A stretch of 64,000 nt of DNA from Pezicula radicicola (Eukaryota; Ascomycota; Leotiomycetes; Helotiales; Dermateaceae). Below the pieces are notes generated by a model that was given only the letters and a program-made list of their open reading frames with translations, was not told the origin of the DNA and did no database searches. The position numbers were made by a program, and so were the translations under genes. Below are positions 33,901 through 44,816 of this stretch, piece by piece (the first letter of the stretch is position 1; every line of letters begins with the position of its first letter). The stretch is from contig PDUO01000010.1 of assembly GCA_003008705.1 (NCBI GenBank), positions 558,001 through 622,000 on the forward strand. The letters are read 5' to 3'.

Positions 33901-36780
33901 TAACAGCTCATTAATACAGTCGCTAAGCAGTAATACAGTACAGTAACTTTTTTGAAGAAGTTTAGATGAAGTCCAATATCAAGACTGTCGTGTTCTGATT
34001 ACGAGCCAGACTCAGGCCCGTGAGGTATATAATTCTTAACTTCTTACTACTGTACCGGTCCAGTACCGTACTCCTAGTGCTCAATAGAGTATATTGCATC
34101 GGCTACTATTATTGTCGCACTGACAAGAACAGGCTACTGTACCTCAAGAACTCTAGAACTCCAACGCCTTTGGGTCTAGAACTGCGCTTCAATATTCATA
34201 AGGATGAGTAGGATATGAGATCGATCCGTTCGGGATGGACTTACAGCTTGGGTCCCTGAGATGCGTGCGAGAGACAATGAATTCGCGTGGCCCAATTTGT
34301 GAAGTGTCGCATTGCGACGTCATTGTTGAAGGCGAAAAGTGACACTTGATGCAAGAGAACATCGGATAAAATGGCCGCATTCAATCATGAAGGCATTCAT
34401 TTGCATGGTGACCTGATCTGGAGTGTGAGGGACTGCTGTGCTGCGCTGCAGATACATACTTTTTATACGATACTGTACAGCAATATGACCTCAAGATCCA
34501 CACAGTGGTGGAGTGCAATCCGGCGGAAGTCATGGAAGGCTGACACCTTTTTTGATTTTGAATTTTGAATTTGGCCGGTGGCTTGAAGGGAAACCTGGGG
34601 AAAGCCAGCCCGGGATCAGGGATCAGGGTCATGGGCGAGAGTGCTGTGCCTTCGGACTGCGGTATGTTAATGCTATCATACTGCTTGCTGTATTGTATTC
34701 TTTCGGATCTTGTGGGAGTCCAGAGTCCAGACAAGAGCGATCATCAGTAAGAGAAGGGTGTGGATGAGGAAGACAAGGAACTTGTCGCAACACCTCAGTA
34801 TCTTTGTATAGCTAGCTCCTCGCATGGCTAGTGGTGATTTAATAGCTGCCGGTTGCTGTATATTACACTTGTGCTGTACTGTACTCTACCGTTGAAGAAA
34901 ATAATAATGGCTGGTTTTGCAGGAGGCGTTCGTCGGCTTCGTGGACTTCGTGAAGGGAGAGGACGGGGCGTCAGGGATACCCCAATCCCCTGGCCCTCTT
35001 GTGTGCACCTGATATGCTCGATGCAGTCTAGCAGGCCAAGTCGAGTCTGGGGTTGCTGGTCGTGCAGCGGACGGCGATGGCCCATTAACCCGAAGCCTGC
35101 TGGAATATCATGCTACAGGATTTGATTGCTCGAAGCTGGACAGAACGGTCATGCCCACACCAGAATGACGAATTAGAGAGCTCATGGAGGAACGCCCACT
35201 CTCCGAGATGCTTTCCAGGTGCGTTATCAACCGTCTCTGTCATCATAAGGTAAGGTACTAAAGACAACTCCAAGAGCTTAAGAAGTCTCTTTTTGTTGGA
35301 GACCTGGGACAAGGCCCAGGGGTAGGAAGAGCTTTGATCGCTGGGTGCCGCTGGGCGCCGCGGTGTCAAAGCTAATCAGAGACTTTAAAATAAGCAGACG
35401 TGGGGATGGCTGGAGAAGATGGAGTTGAAATTTTGTTTTGTGGAGTGTGGGTACAGTAGTATGAGGATCTTCCAGGGCAGAAAATGGCTCGATGTGTGAA
35501 AGTACCTCGATGGCAGAGCAAAGCGACGGCGCCAACAAGGCCCTTTGAAAGCGCGTGTTCCTAGAAGACGGTTCTAGAGGTACGTACACTTACTGTACAT
35601 ACAGTATTGAATTTTAACGGGCGGATTGTGGGGTTGAGACACCACCAATTCAGGGCTTGAAACATGGAAATGAATACAACAATACTACCTGTTCCATGTA
35701 CTGTACAATAATAATAGGAATAGTAATACGAGTAAATGTAAATAGCAGAGCAAAGGATTGACGTCGCATTCATTGAATCGTTCATCACAGACGCCGAGGC
35801 GGCCAGAACACTGAGAACAGAAGACCACGGAGTGTCATTCACTTATCACTCTTTGTCCAACTTGCCAGCGTCCATTGACAAATGAGACGTCGCAATCAGT
35901 CAGGGCCGGTATCCAAATTATTTTTCGTTCAAAAAGGCCGGTCTTCCGGAAATGCTGCATAAAGGGTGGATGGTGGGGACCGAACGGTGGAAACCTCTCT
36001 GAATCAATCGCCTGAGTTGCCTCAAAGCCGCCGCCTACCTTTCGCTTTTGAGCAAGAACACCTCCAGATGCGGCCTTGGCTCTGATACGCTACCAAGTGT
36101 TTCTTTGGTGCAGCAGGAGGCCCTGGGTTCTTGGTTTGTTCCTGTCAAGCTGTCATTGATGAGGCATGATGCTCTAGGAATGGTGCGAGGAACATGGTCA
36201 TAATTAATTCTGCGGACAAAGAACTCAATCCCTTTAGTGCTTGGCCGCCTGAAACGGCTGTTTTCGTCCATTTGCAGAAACAGTGGATAGACAGACATCT
36301 GAGAGTAGGATTGTAGCTAGCTAGCGAGCCTAGCTGCTGTGTTGTACCATTCTTAGGCGCTGTGTAACTAGAATAGCAACGAGACGTCAATCAGATTGTG
36401 TGGATGAGAAGAAGAAAGAGAAAAAGTCTAGAAAGCGGCATCAACGTTGCCATGCTTTTCCTCCCATGCGCTGTTTTCTGATAGGCATGCCGGATCAACG
36501 TTCCTTTACCTCTCTAGTGCGCCGTATAGGCTCAGCAAGGCAATAGATATTCCTCGTCATCCCCAGCACTGCAGCGGCAATCTCGATGATCCCCAGGAAA
36601 TCGAGCTTTTGGACCTCTTACGGTACATGCAGTACGGCGGTCGTACTATTATTATTATTGCCTCACACCTCATGAGAGTAAATAAATAATTTGCTTTGCT
36701 TGGCTTTGCTTCGTGCGAAGATTCAACTATTGCTGTATCAATCAACTCCCTCTCCTATACCCTAATACAATCATAAGAAA
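30992..36780. other. Gene desert upstream of the C2H2 factor, rich in TACTGTAC words
   Basis: Nearly 5.8 kb without a supported coding region on either strand. It is not strongly AT-rich and shows no transposon ends. The repeated feature is the word TACTGTAC or its relatives (CTGTACAG, GTACAGTA), seen for example near 32735, 33938, 34049, 34471, 34868, 35590 and 35697. The stretch probably acts as a large upstream regulatory region for the transcription-factor gene at 37929, or holds non-coding transcripts; neither can be shown from sequence. Confidence 0.5.
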
Positions 36781-37928
36781 TTGGTTGGTGCAAGCCGGCA
36801 CGACTTTGAGCCTCTCACTCTCACTCTCACTCTCGCTGCCTCTCTGCCTCTCTGCCTCTCTCTTTTTTTTAACCCAAGATTTAAAGATCCACAAGTGCCC
36901 TTGGTTTTCTCTCGTTTCTTCAGAACTATTCCAGACGCAGCCCGACTTAGTGCAGTTCCGCCCGTCTCAGACTGAAGCACCAATTACTTCCCCTGGTCTC
37001 CCACTTGGTGCATACTCTCGCCTTCCGAGTCTTGGTCATCCCAGGCCACCAAGCTTCTCCAGTTTATTTTGTGGACCATTGGACGTGTACGAGCCAATTC
37101 ACTCCAGTCTCTCGACCTTCTGGCGTCTGCCGCCCGCTGGTCACTGCTCTTCTCCGTACTTTTATTGCTCTCCAGAGCTCCACAGACACTCCGAGACGGC
37201 TGACCTTCGACCTCTGAGCCACGGCCGCTAACCACCGGCTTTGCGAGAGCACTCAGCAGCGAACATCGACGGCCACGATTACTACGACCAAATCTACTTG
37301 CGACTACGAAGCATCGCGAGCCCGAGATACGACAACGTCTTTCATCCATTGACGGACGCCAACAAAGTGCTCATCTATTATTGTTGTCTGTCGCTGTACC
37401 CGGCATCGGTAGACAAAGAACCGTCGTCCTTTCTGTCCGTACCTTGCCAACACATGTAGCCCACCCAATCCAATCCAACCGAACCGGCCAGACGAATTAC
37501 TCAACTCCTGCTGCGCGCACTAGGGTTGGCAATCGACTTCGGCAAAGCTGCAACGGCGAACTGTGTGTGCAGGCCCATCGACTGCAGGTGCAGCGAACGG
37601 GAAGCCATTCAGCATAAGTGTCAATCAAGTCAGGCTCTCCTACACAGTCCGAGGTACTATACTACCTGCTCGCTGGTGGATCGGTCATCATCCTCCATTT
37701 CACCCTGACGCACCACTTGCTGCAAGTCCCCAGCGTTGGACCCGCCAGCTCTCTCGCCATTGGAAACCTGTAAGTCATACTTCCATCCGCATCAAACCTC
37801 TCAACTCGACCTCGACCCTTCCGAAACCACGGCTGAGAGCGAATGGTTTGTTGACTTTCTATAGCATGCCATATCGTCCACCGAACGAGCTTGCACCTTT
37901 CTTCTAGCGACGAAAGCTCTCGAAGACG
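36781..37928 (+). promoter_or_regulatory. Probable core promoter and long 5' leader of the C2H2 factor gene
   Basis: Immediately upstream of the coding region the strand becomes C/T-rich, with (CACTCT)n and (CTCTCTGC)n runs at about 36812-36872. Pyrimidine tracts of this kind mark transcription starts in many filamentous fungi, so the leader may exceed 1 kb. It contains numerous upstream ATGs and open frames up to 172 codons (36713-37231), whose coding look is explained by the low-complexity tract. Long leaders with upstream frames are common in fungal regulators. Confidence 0.45.
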
Positions 37929-40900
37929 ATGATAAGTGAACCAACGAAACTTCAATCGCAACCTCTTGTCATGCCCGCCGCGACGTCATCCACCGCAGGT
38001 GCGAATGATGGGGTGAAGAATGGAGAGAGTGGTATGTGAAATTTTCACTTCGAGCGACGTCACATATAATTGCGGTAGTGCTTTCTAAAGCTCGGCCGTT
38101 GCTCATATCTCATCATACAACTAGCCTCGCACGTATATCTCATAACTAATAAATCTCTTCCAGGCTCAGCAGCGGCGACCGGCAAGACGCCAAACAGCTT
38201 CCCCCCACCTAAAACCGACAAACCACGACCTCATGTCTGCGGTACCTGCCAAAGATCCTTTGCCCGACTAGAACATCTCAAGCGTCATGAGCGATCGCAT
38301 ACAAAGGAAAAGCCCTTTGAATGCCCGGAATGTGCGAGATGCTTCGCCCGCCGGGATTTGTTGTTGCGGCACCAGCAGAAACTTCATATGACGACCACTC
38401 CATCCTCCAGACCAAGAAATCGTCGTGAGAGCGCTGCGAGTAGTACCGCAGCAGGGAGAATTAGAAAAGGGTCGGTCAGCAATGGCAACCCAAATTCTAC
38501 AATGAGACCAAGAGCCAACACAATTAGCCATGTGGATGGAGCCCATATGCAGCTGATGGCTGCCACAAACCCAGCTGCGGCTGCCCGCAATGGTGGAATG
38601 GCTATCCATCCAGGACACAGTCGTCATCCCAGCCTCGCCGGGCTGCCAATGCAGAATTACGAAAGTTTTCAAGGCATGTCGGCCGTTCTTGGTCAGCGTG
38701 GGGTGAATCACGGTTTGCCAAAGTTGGAAACCCATAACTTCAACAATATTGACTATGGAGGAGGCTTAAGAACTGCCCCAGTAAATGGAGGCTTCAACAC
38801 GGATTTTGATTTTGAGGGATTATTATTTGGTCCCGGATCAACGACTATTAACCCCAATGCTCTGCACTACAGCGACTCGCCACGGTCCATGGCTATAGAT
38901 GCCGCTTCACCATTCCATCAGGGGTTTCCAGACATATCTGTTAGCCAGACCTTAGATGAGAACTTCGACTGGATGAATGGATTTGAGCACCAAATGTCCT
39001 TCAATGGTGCCAATGAGAATGCTATAGACGGATCGTCACCATCGGCAATTAGTACTGCCAGCCAAAGTGGCATCAGTGAGGTTATGCTTGATGGCTCAAA
39101 CAACCCCGCTGCAGCTACTTCCGGGTCTATGTGGCAGAATTCAATGATGGCGCCTCCATTAATGACTCCGAATCCTTTCACGCTCGACCTTGGCAACCCA
39201 GGTTTTCCGGATTTGATGAATGGAGGTCCAATGTCTCCCCACAGCTTACCTCCCAGAAATGTCAACGACCCTTATTTTTCTACACCTCCTCCATCAATGA
39301 CTTCTTTAAGCCCTTCTATGATGCCAGGAATTACGACCCAAGGTCTTCATCAACCGATGAATTTTGGACCTGAGACCCCAATTTCCGTGAATGGGAGTAT
39401 GCACAGCAGTACGCCATTAAGTACCATCACAGATGCAACAAGACAAGCTCTTCTGGCGGCGCTCTCCCAATGTACCCCTTTCGGAGGCCGTAAATACTCT
39501 TTCCCAGCAACAAGTTCGCCATTATCTCCTCATTTCAATGGTCGCTCGAACAGCGTTTCTGAGCCTACGAGGACGCTTCCAAGTACTTACGATCTGCAAC
39601 GTTATATCGGCGCATACATTCGATACTTTCATCCTCACCTACCATTTCTGCACATCCCAACTCTTTCTTTTGATGTCTCTGCATACAGTGGTAATGGGCA
39701 AACCCATGCCGGCTTGGTAGGTGGTCGTGGTTGCCTCATACTTTCCATGGCTGCAATTGGTGCCCTGTATGAACTGGAACAAGTCCAATCAAAGGAACTA
39801 TTTGACTCAGCCAAGAAAATGATCCAGTTGTACTTGGAGGAGAGACGCAAGGAGGATGTTCGAAAAGCAGACCACCGCAAAACATCACTTCCCAATCATG
39901 GACCAAAGACCCCTGAAATCTCAGTTCACACACCTGTTTGGCTCGTGCAGGCAATGTTGCTAAACGTAGTTTATGGACACAACTGTGGTGATAAAACTGC
40001 TGGGGACATAGCGAGCACACATTGTGCTGCTTTAGTTAGTCTCGCGCGCGCTGCGGAACTACTCAGACCACAAGCATCGCAAACTTCTCAGCAAGATGTT
40101 ACTATGACTGACGATGATACCAATATCGAGTCATGGGAGAATGGAATCAAGTCGGAAGTCCCCGATGACCAACAAGAGTGGTTCAAATGGAAGACAATGG
40201 AAGAGCGAAAGAGGACGTTATACGCTGTCTTCATACTATCAAGTCTTCTAGTTTCCGCGTATAACCACACACCGGCATTGACTAATTCCGAGATCATGCT
40301 AGACCTACCTTGTGACGAGGAATTTTGGGCTGCGGAAAGCGCGAACAGTTTCCGTGCCAAGGGTGGTGCAAGAATGGCTGATCATAACCAAACCACTTTT
40401 CATGATGCTTTGGGCGAACTTTTGCGAACAAGCGAGAAGTTGCAACAGCAACAGCAACAACAACATCACATGCATCAGCCTTTTGGTGCTGGTCAGAATC
40501 TGCAAGAATTGCCCAAGAGCGACCTTAGGCCAAGTACATTTGGATGCTTGGTCCTGATCAATGCTCTTCACAATTACATTTGGGAGACGAGGCAGAGACA
40601 CCACAACAAGATTTGGACAAATGAAGAGACCGAGAAGATGCACAGGCATATCGAGCCAGCCCTGAAAGCATGGCAAGCTGCTTGGGCGAGCAATCCACAC
40701 CACAGCCTTGAGCGACCAAATCCCTTTGGACTGGGACCCTTGTCTGCGGATAGTATTCCCCTACTAGACCTTGCATACGTTCGACTATTCGTTAATCTAT
40801 CACGGTCTAAAGAGAAGTTTTGGCAACGCGATTATGATGGGATGGCGGAAGAGCTGTCTCGGGGTAGTGAGATTATCCAACATGCTGAACACTCGCCTGG

Positions 40901-41624
40901 TTCAGATGAATCATCGACAGATCCATCTTCTGGAACTAGCTCGGTCTTCATTGACACACCTCCATCTAACTCCTCGCACGATTTCAAGCCATCAAATACT
41001 GCCGCTGTGCAAAATATAAACGGTTCGAGCTCTAAGCGTGAACGCCATCTCCGCAAGGCTGCTTTCTATGCTGCAGATTCACTCTCAATGTCAGACAAGC
41101 TAGGAGTAACATTTGCCGATTTCACATCTCGGGAGCTTCCATTGCAATCCGCTATGTGTGCCTTCGATTGCGCACAAGTCCTTGCAGAGTGGGTTGCAAC
41201 GGTTCAAGAACGAGTTGGCCGATATTTGGGTATCCTTGGAAAGGATGATATTGATCTCAGTCAGGTTCCTGGTATCATGTTGCTTGAAGAGGAAGACTGC
41301 AAGCTTCTCACCAAGATCCAAGAGGTTCTTAACAGTGCTGAGATCAAAATGAATTATGAGCTTGCTGGTATGGGAGCAGTTGCCCAGATGACTGCTGTGC
41401 AGCGCCTCCCAGCTGCGGACAATTGTGGATATGGCAGTAAGATATTACGAGTCACAGCTTACATGCTGGATAAAGCTGCAGTCTGGCCTGGTAAGTCAAC
41501 TGATTATTATTGAACACGAAATTTACTAATAATAGCAGTCACACACCTCATGGCTCGTAGTCTCGAAATACAAGCTAGCCATATGCGCGCAAGAGCTGAA
41601 GAGTCCGTGGCTCATCGCGAGTAA
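37929..41624 (+). CDS. C2H2 zinc-finger transcription factor with fungal_trans domain (AmdX/ADR1-like)
   Basis: Three exons, 37929-38031, 38164-41490 and 41539-41624, 1171 residues. Two adjacent C2H2 fingers lie near the N-terminus: Cys60/Cys63/His76/His80 with RSFARLEHLKRH, and Cys88/Cys91/His104/His109 with CFARRDLLLRH, joined by SHTKEKPFEC. This pair and the basic segment after it resemble AmdX of Aspergillus and yeast Adr1. A long S/P/N-rich region follows, then the fungal_trans regulatory domain from about residue 510 (YIGAYIRYFHPHLPFLHIP), a glutamine/histidine run near 795, and the C-terminal block THLMARSLEIQASHMRARAEES completed by the last exon. AmdX/Adr1 factors control use of poor carbon and nitrogen sources; the exact targets here are unknown. 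The gene sits between two large gene-free stretches. Confidence 0.88.
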
Positions 41625-44311
41625 CGGGCGTTCTCTCCAACAAAAAAAGTTTCACAAGAGTGAACATGGAGCTTCAGAAGTTACATATGAAAACTCAGCA
41701 GAATTCTTTTCGGGATACACAATGACGCTTTGTAAAAAGTTGTAAAAAGTACGGCACTCGGCCTTGGCTATTCTCCTTGCTAGATACACTTTCTTGGCCC
41801 GTAAATATGGGACGGTATTAATCGGCTTGGGCGGACACATGATTGCTTGTGGTCCTACCCGCCGGCGATTTTATGTTTTCTTTTTCTTTTCCGATGCCAC
41901 TCGAAACCTGGGAAGAAAGGACCAGAACGACGACATCAAGAATATCAACTTGCTCTATAGATCTGGGCCACTTGCTTGGATCAATCCTAGAGCTGGGTTG
42001 ATTGCGACAAATGATACCCTTCCTTGCATATTGATGATAGTTGGCTGGGCCCACGCAGTCGAAGACTTGAAATATTCTGCTTCTGGCTTTTTTTCTGCCC
42101 CATAATTGTGTCCAGTTTCCTCAGGGTTCTGGTCTTGCCGTTATTTCTTGTTTTAATTGCTTTAAAGTTACGTTTGGGTTTGTTTGGCGGCAAGGGAAGA
42201 ATTCACTTTCGCAAATGCATGGCCTTGGTTGCGAATTTATTTTGGGTGCGTTTTGCTTCCGCTTTGATTTAGGGACCTGGGATGCTTTTGACGATGACGA
42301 TGATGATGGAATGGCGGTGAGGCAATGACTTTTTTATTTTCAATGGATTCAGACGAGCAAATGGACCAGCTAGCTGTTTTTGCACCTAGCTTGGGGATTC
42401 TCGGAATGAAGTGCTATGTGGAAGAGAGCATGGAGATAGGGAAAGATGAATACTGGGAGGAAGGGTTGGAGTCATCTAAAAAATTATGGGCGGGTGGGAA
42501 GGGTAGGAAGGAGTCTTCTTTTTATTTCGAAAGGAGGCTGGATATGGATGGGATAAGGAGCAAGGGTAAGGACAAAAAAGATAGTCTCAGCTACGATAGT
42601 AGATATTGAGAATCTTCTAAACATTTGAAGTGTTGACTGGAAGTGAATTGTGAAGAAGTTTCATCTCGCTGATCAACGTCACGACACAGATGGTAAACCG
42701 CGGATTCAAGTTTGATTACTGATACGTGACCAACATATTGGCTGCTTTGTTTTAAGGAGGCTCCAAAGTAGCGTCTTTAACTCCAAACAATGACACAAGC
42801 CAGAGCCCCACGGCTCCTCAGCAGAGCTACCACCAGGGACTCAAAAAATCGAGCATGTGTGGTTGGTACTTTACATACTCTTGCATCTGAGAGATTGGCT
42901 GAGGTTGGTTGATTCTTTTTATTGTTGTGTCGTCTTGCTAGAGCAAGACAGCCAAGCTAGACTTATGAGAAGACAACAAGCAGTAAGGCTTCTGAACCTT
43001 TTGCCTCTGCTGTTAAATATTCCTTGTTATTGCTTAATGTTTGGTGAGAGTTAAATTACTGTATAAGACTTTTTAACCTTCTGTAAGGTTTATGAGGTAG
43101 GTCACTCCAGTTCGTAGCCTAAAATCTGTCTCACAAGTAAGCAAAAATGTAGTGGTTCAGGAGATTAGAATCACACATGTGGCAAAGAGCCCCGTCCGTT
43201 TCTCTGTAATTACATGTTTTAATACGTCCTAGAACGTCCCAAATAGTATGTTATATACTAAACAGCTATGGGAAGCAATATATGGGCTAAGTGGTGTTGT
43301 ATCTGTGTAGAAAAAAGGTGCCGAAATAGGCCTATTCTTAGGGGAACAGTCACTTAACTATTCCTATTTAATTCAATCTTTTTTATAAATTGAAAAAAGA
43401 AGCTTCTGATTAAAGGTGTTTGTCTGACGAGTGGAGCAAGGCGAATCTAACTTACTTACCTGGTAAATAAATAATGTTGCCCGGGCTCGGCGATTGGTTG
43501 CCTTTTTGCCTTTTTGCCTTTTTTTGAAATCTTCCCTCTTTTTTCCCTTCTTTTTGATCATGCGAGTTTCACCCTCCTCTGGTGACCCTGGAAATTATCT
43601 TTAATTACCATTTTTGGTGGATTTTCAGGTCTTTGCTGCGTCGCTTGGCCTCGCTTAATCGAAGGTGAAGCCATTGATGCTTTTTTTTTCCACTTGAGAA
43701 TTACGTGGCTTAGGAAGCAGAACGGTTAGTCTGAATTGTTTTTATTTATTATGGTACACATACGAAAGACGCTTTAAATATACCACGCCATCGTACACTC
43801 TGCCAAGAATTCACGGGATAGTAAGACTTCTTCAATTGTTCCACCATATCCCAACTATAAAGATGGCGACCTGGAATAACGGCCTAGCTCCTAAAATATC
43901 GCTAGAAGTTTCTTATGTTTAGATACGTAGAGGCCAGAAAGTTTGCAAAGACGTATTTGCTAAAATGCTAGTCAGTAATTGGCCTTATAAATCTAATCAT
44001 ACTGAATAACAACAAAGTTGCAACTGAAACAATATTAACAAGAAACAAGTATATTCGACGCTACTAACAAAACAGTCTCGAGACACCTACACAGAACAAA
44101 GAACACAAATTTTGAGTACTTTTGGAAGGTAATCCTTTACGCCAGGTAAATTTCCTTCCTATAGCAGATATGCTTAAACTGCCTCTAGGAACCAGTGCTT
44201 GTACTTGCGAGGATCGTTAATGCTTAGGGATCTTAGTTTTTAGTAGCTATAAGCAATGGATGTATATGTTCTATTAAGATAGTAGTACTATAGAACCTAC
44301 AGAGTTAAACT
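41625..44311. other. Gene-free stretch downstream of the C2H2 factor
   Basis: About 2.7 kb. The first 700 bp are probably the 3' untranslated side of the transcription-factor gene. From about 43.0 kb the base composition shifts to AT-rich. Open frames such as 42325-42609 have no protein-family character. No intact transposon ends were found. Confidence 0.5.
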
Positions 44312-44816
44312 TTTAGACACACCCTGACTTAATATTGAGCTCCTGTATAGTAGTGTTAAAGTCCAAGGTCTTTACAAACCGTTTCCTAATCCAAAGCTGT
44401 AACCCCTTAAGGTACCAAAGTCTTACATCAAGAAAGAGTAGAGCCAAGAATAGGAAGGCGAAAAAGCTTTTGTTAAAAGCTGTAAGTTCATCTTAAAATC
44501 TTGTAATCAAATTTGTATTTTCTTGAAATACAAGTGTTAGTCTTAATTTCGGAGTCTATATTCATTTGGTGAAATAGCGTAAAAGTCACCTATCGTACTA
44601 AAGCAGCTGTTTTCTAGCATGGTCAATTCCTAGAACAATAGGTAGCAACTATTCTCTAGAGACTCCTCGGCTTCCTTGAGCCTAGTGTAGGTACTTGCAA
44701 ATTGTCTAAACTTGTTTTCTCTCCCTAATGTTATCAAAGTTGAAAGCTCACTGTAAATGTCGCATTGAAATAACTCTTCTCTATGTGTATCTGTGTTGAA
44801 AAGGGTCTGGGACTGT
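44312..44816 (-). pseudogene. Decayed coding sequence of unknown family
   Basis: Read on the minus strand from 44816, the sequence gives long stretches of protein-like text separated by TAA/TAG codons: THREELFQCDIYSELSTL, GRENKFRQFASTYTRLKEAE and IGDFYAISPNEYRLRN, and after an apparent frame change FFAFLFLALLFLDVRLWYLK with LWIRKRFVKTLDFNTTIQEL. Most stop codons sit where a CAA/CAG glutamine codon would fit, consistent with C-to-T decay. The late part contains a hydrophobic helix. I could not match it to a named family. It has no intact frame and is presumed non-functional. Confidence 0.45.

Noticed and set aside
36713..37231. 172-codon open frame in the leader of the C2H2 factor gene
   Set aside because: Its Ser-Leu repeats are simply the translation of the (CACTCT)n/(CTCTG)n tract, other frames are equally open, and no domain is visible; more likely 5' leader DNA.
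37662..37961. Minus-strand frames opposite the C2H2 factor leader
   Set aside because: Overlapping several equally long frames on both strands in GC-balanced DNA; no motif, intron or start context.
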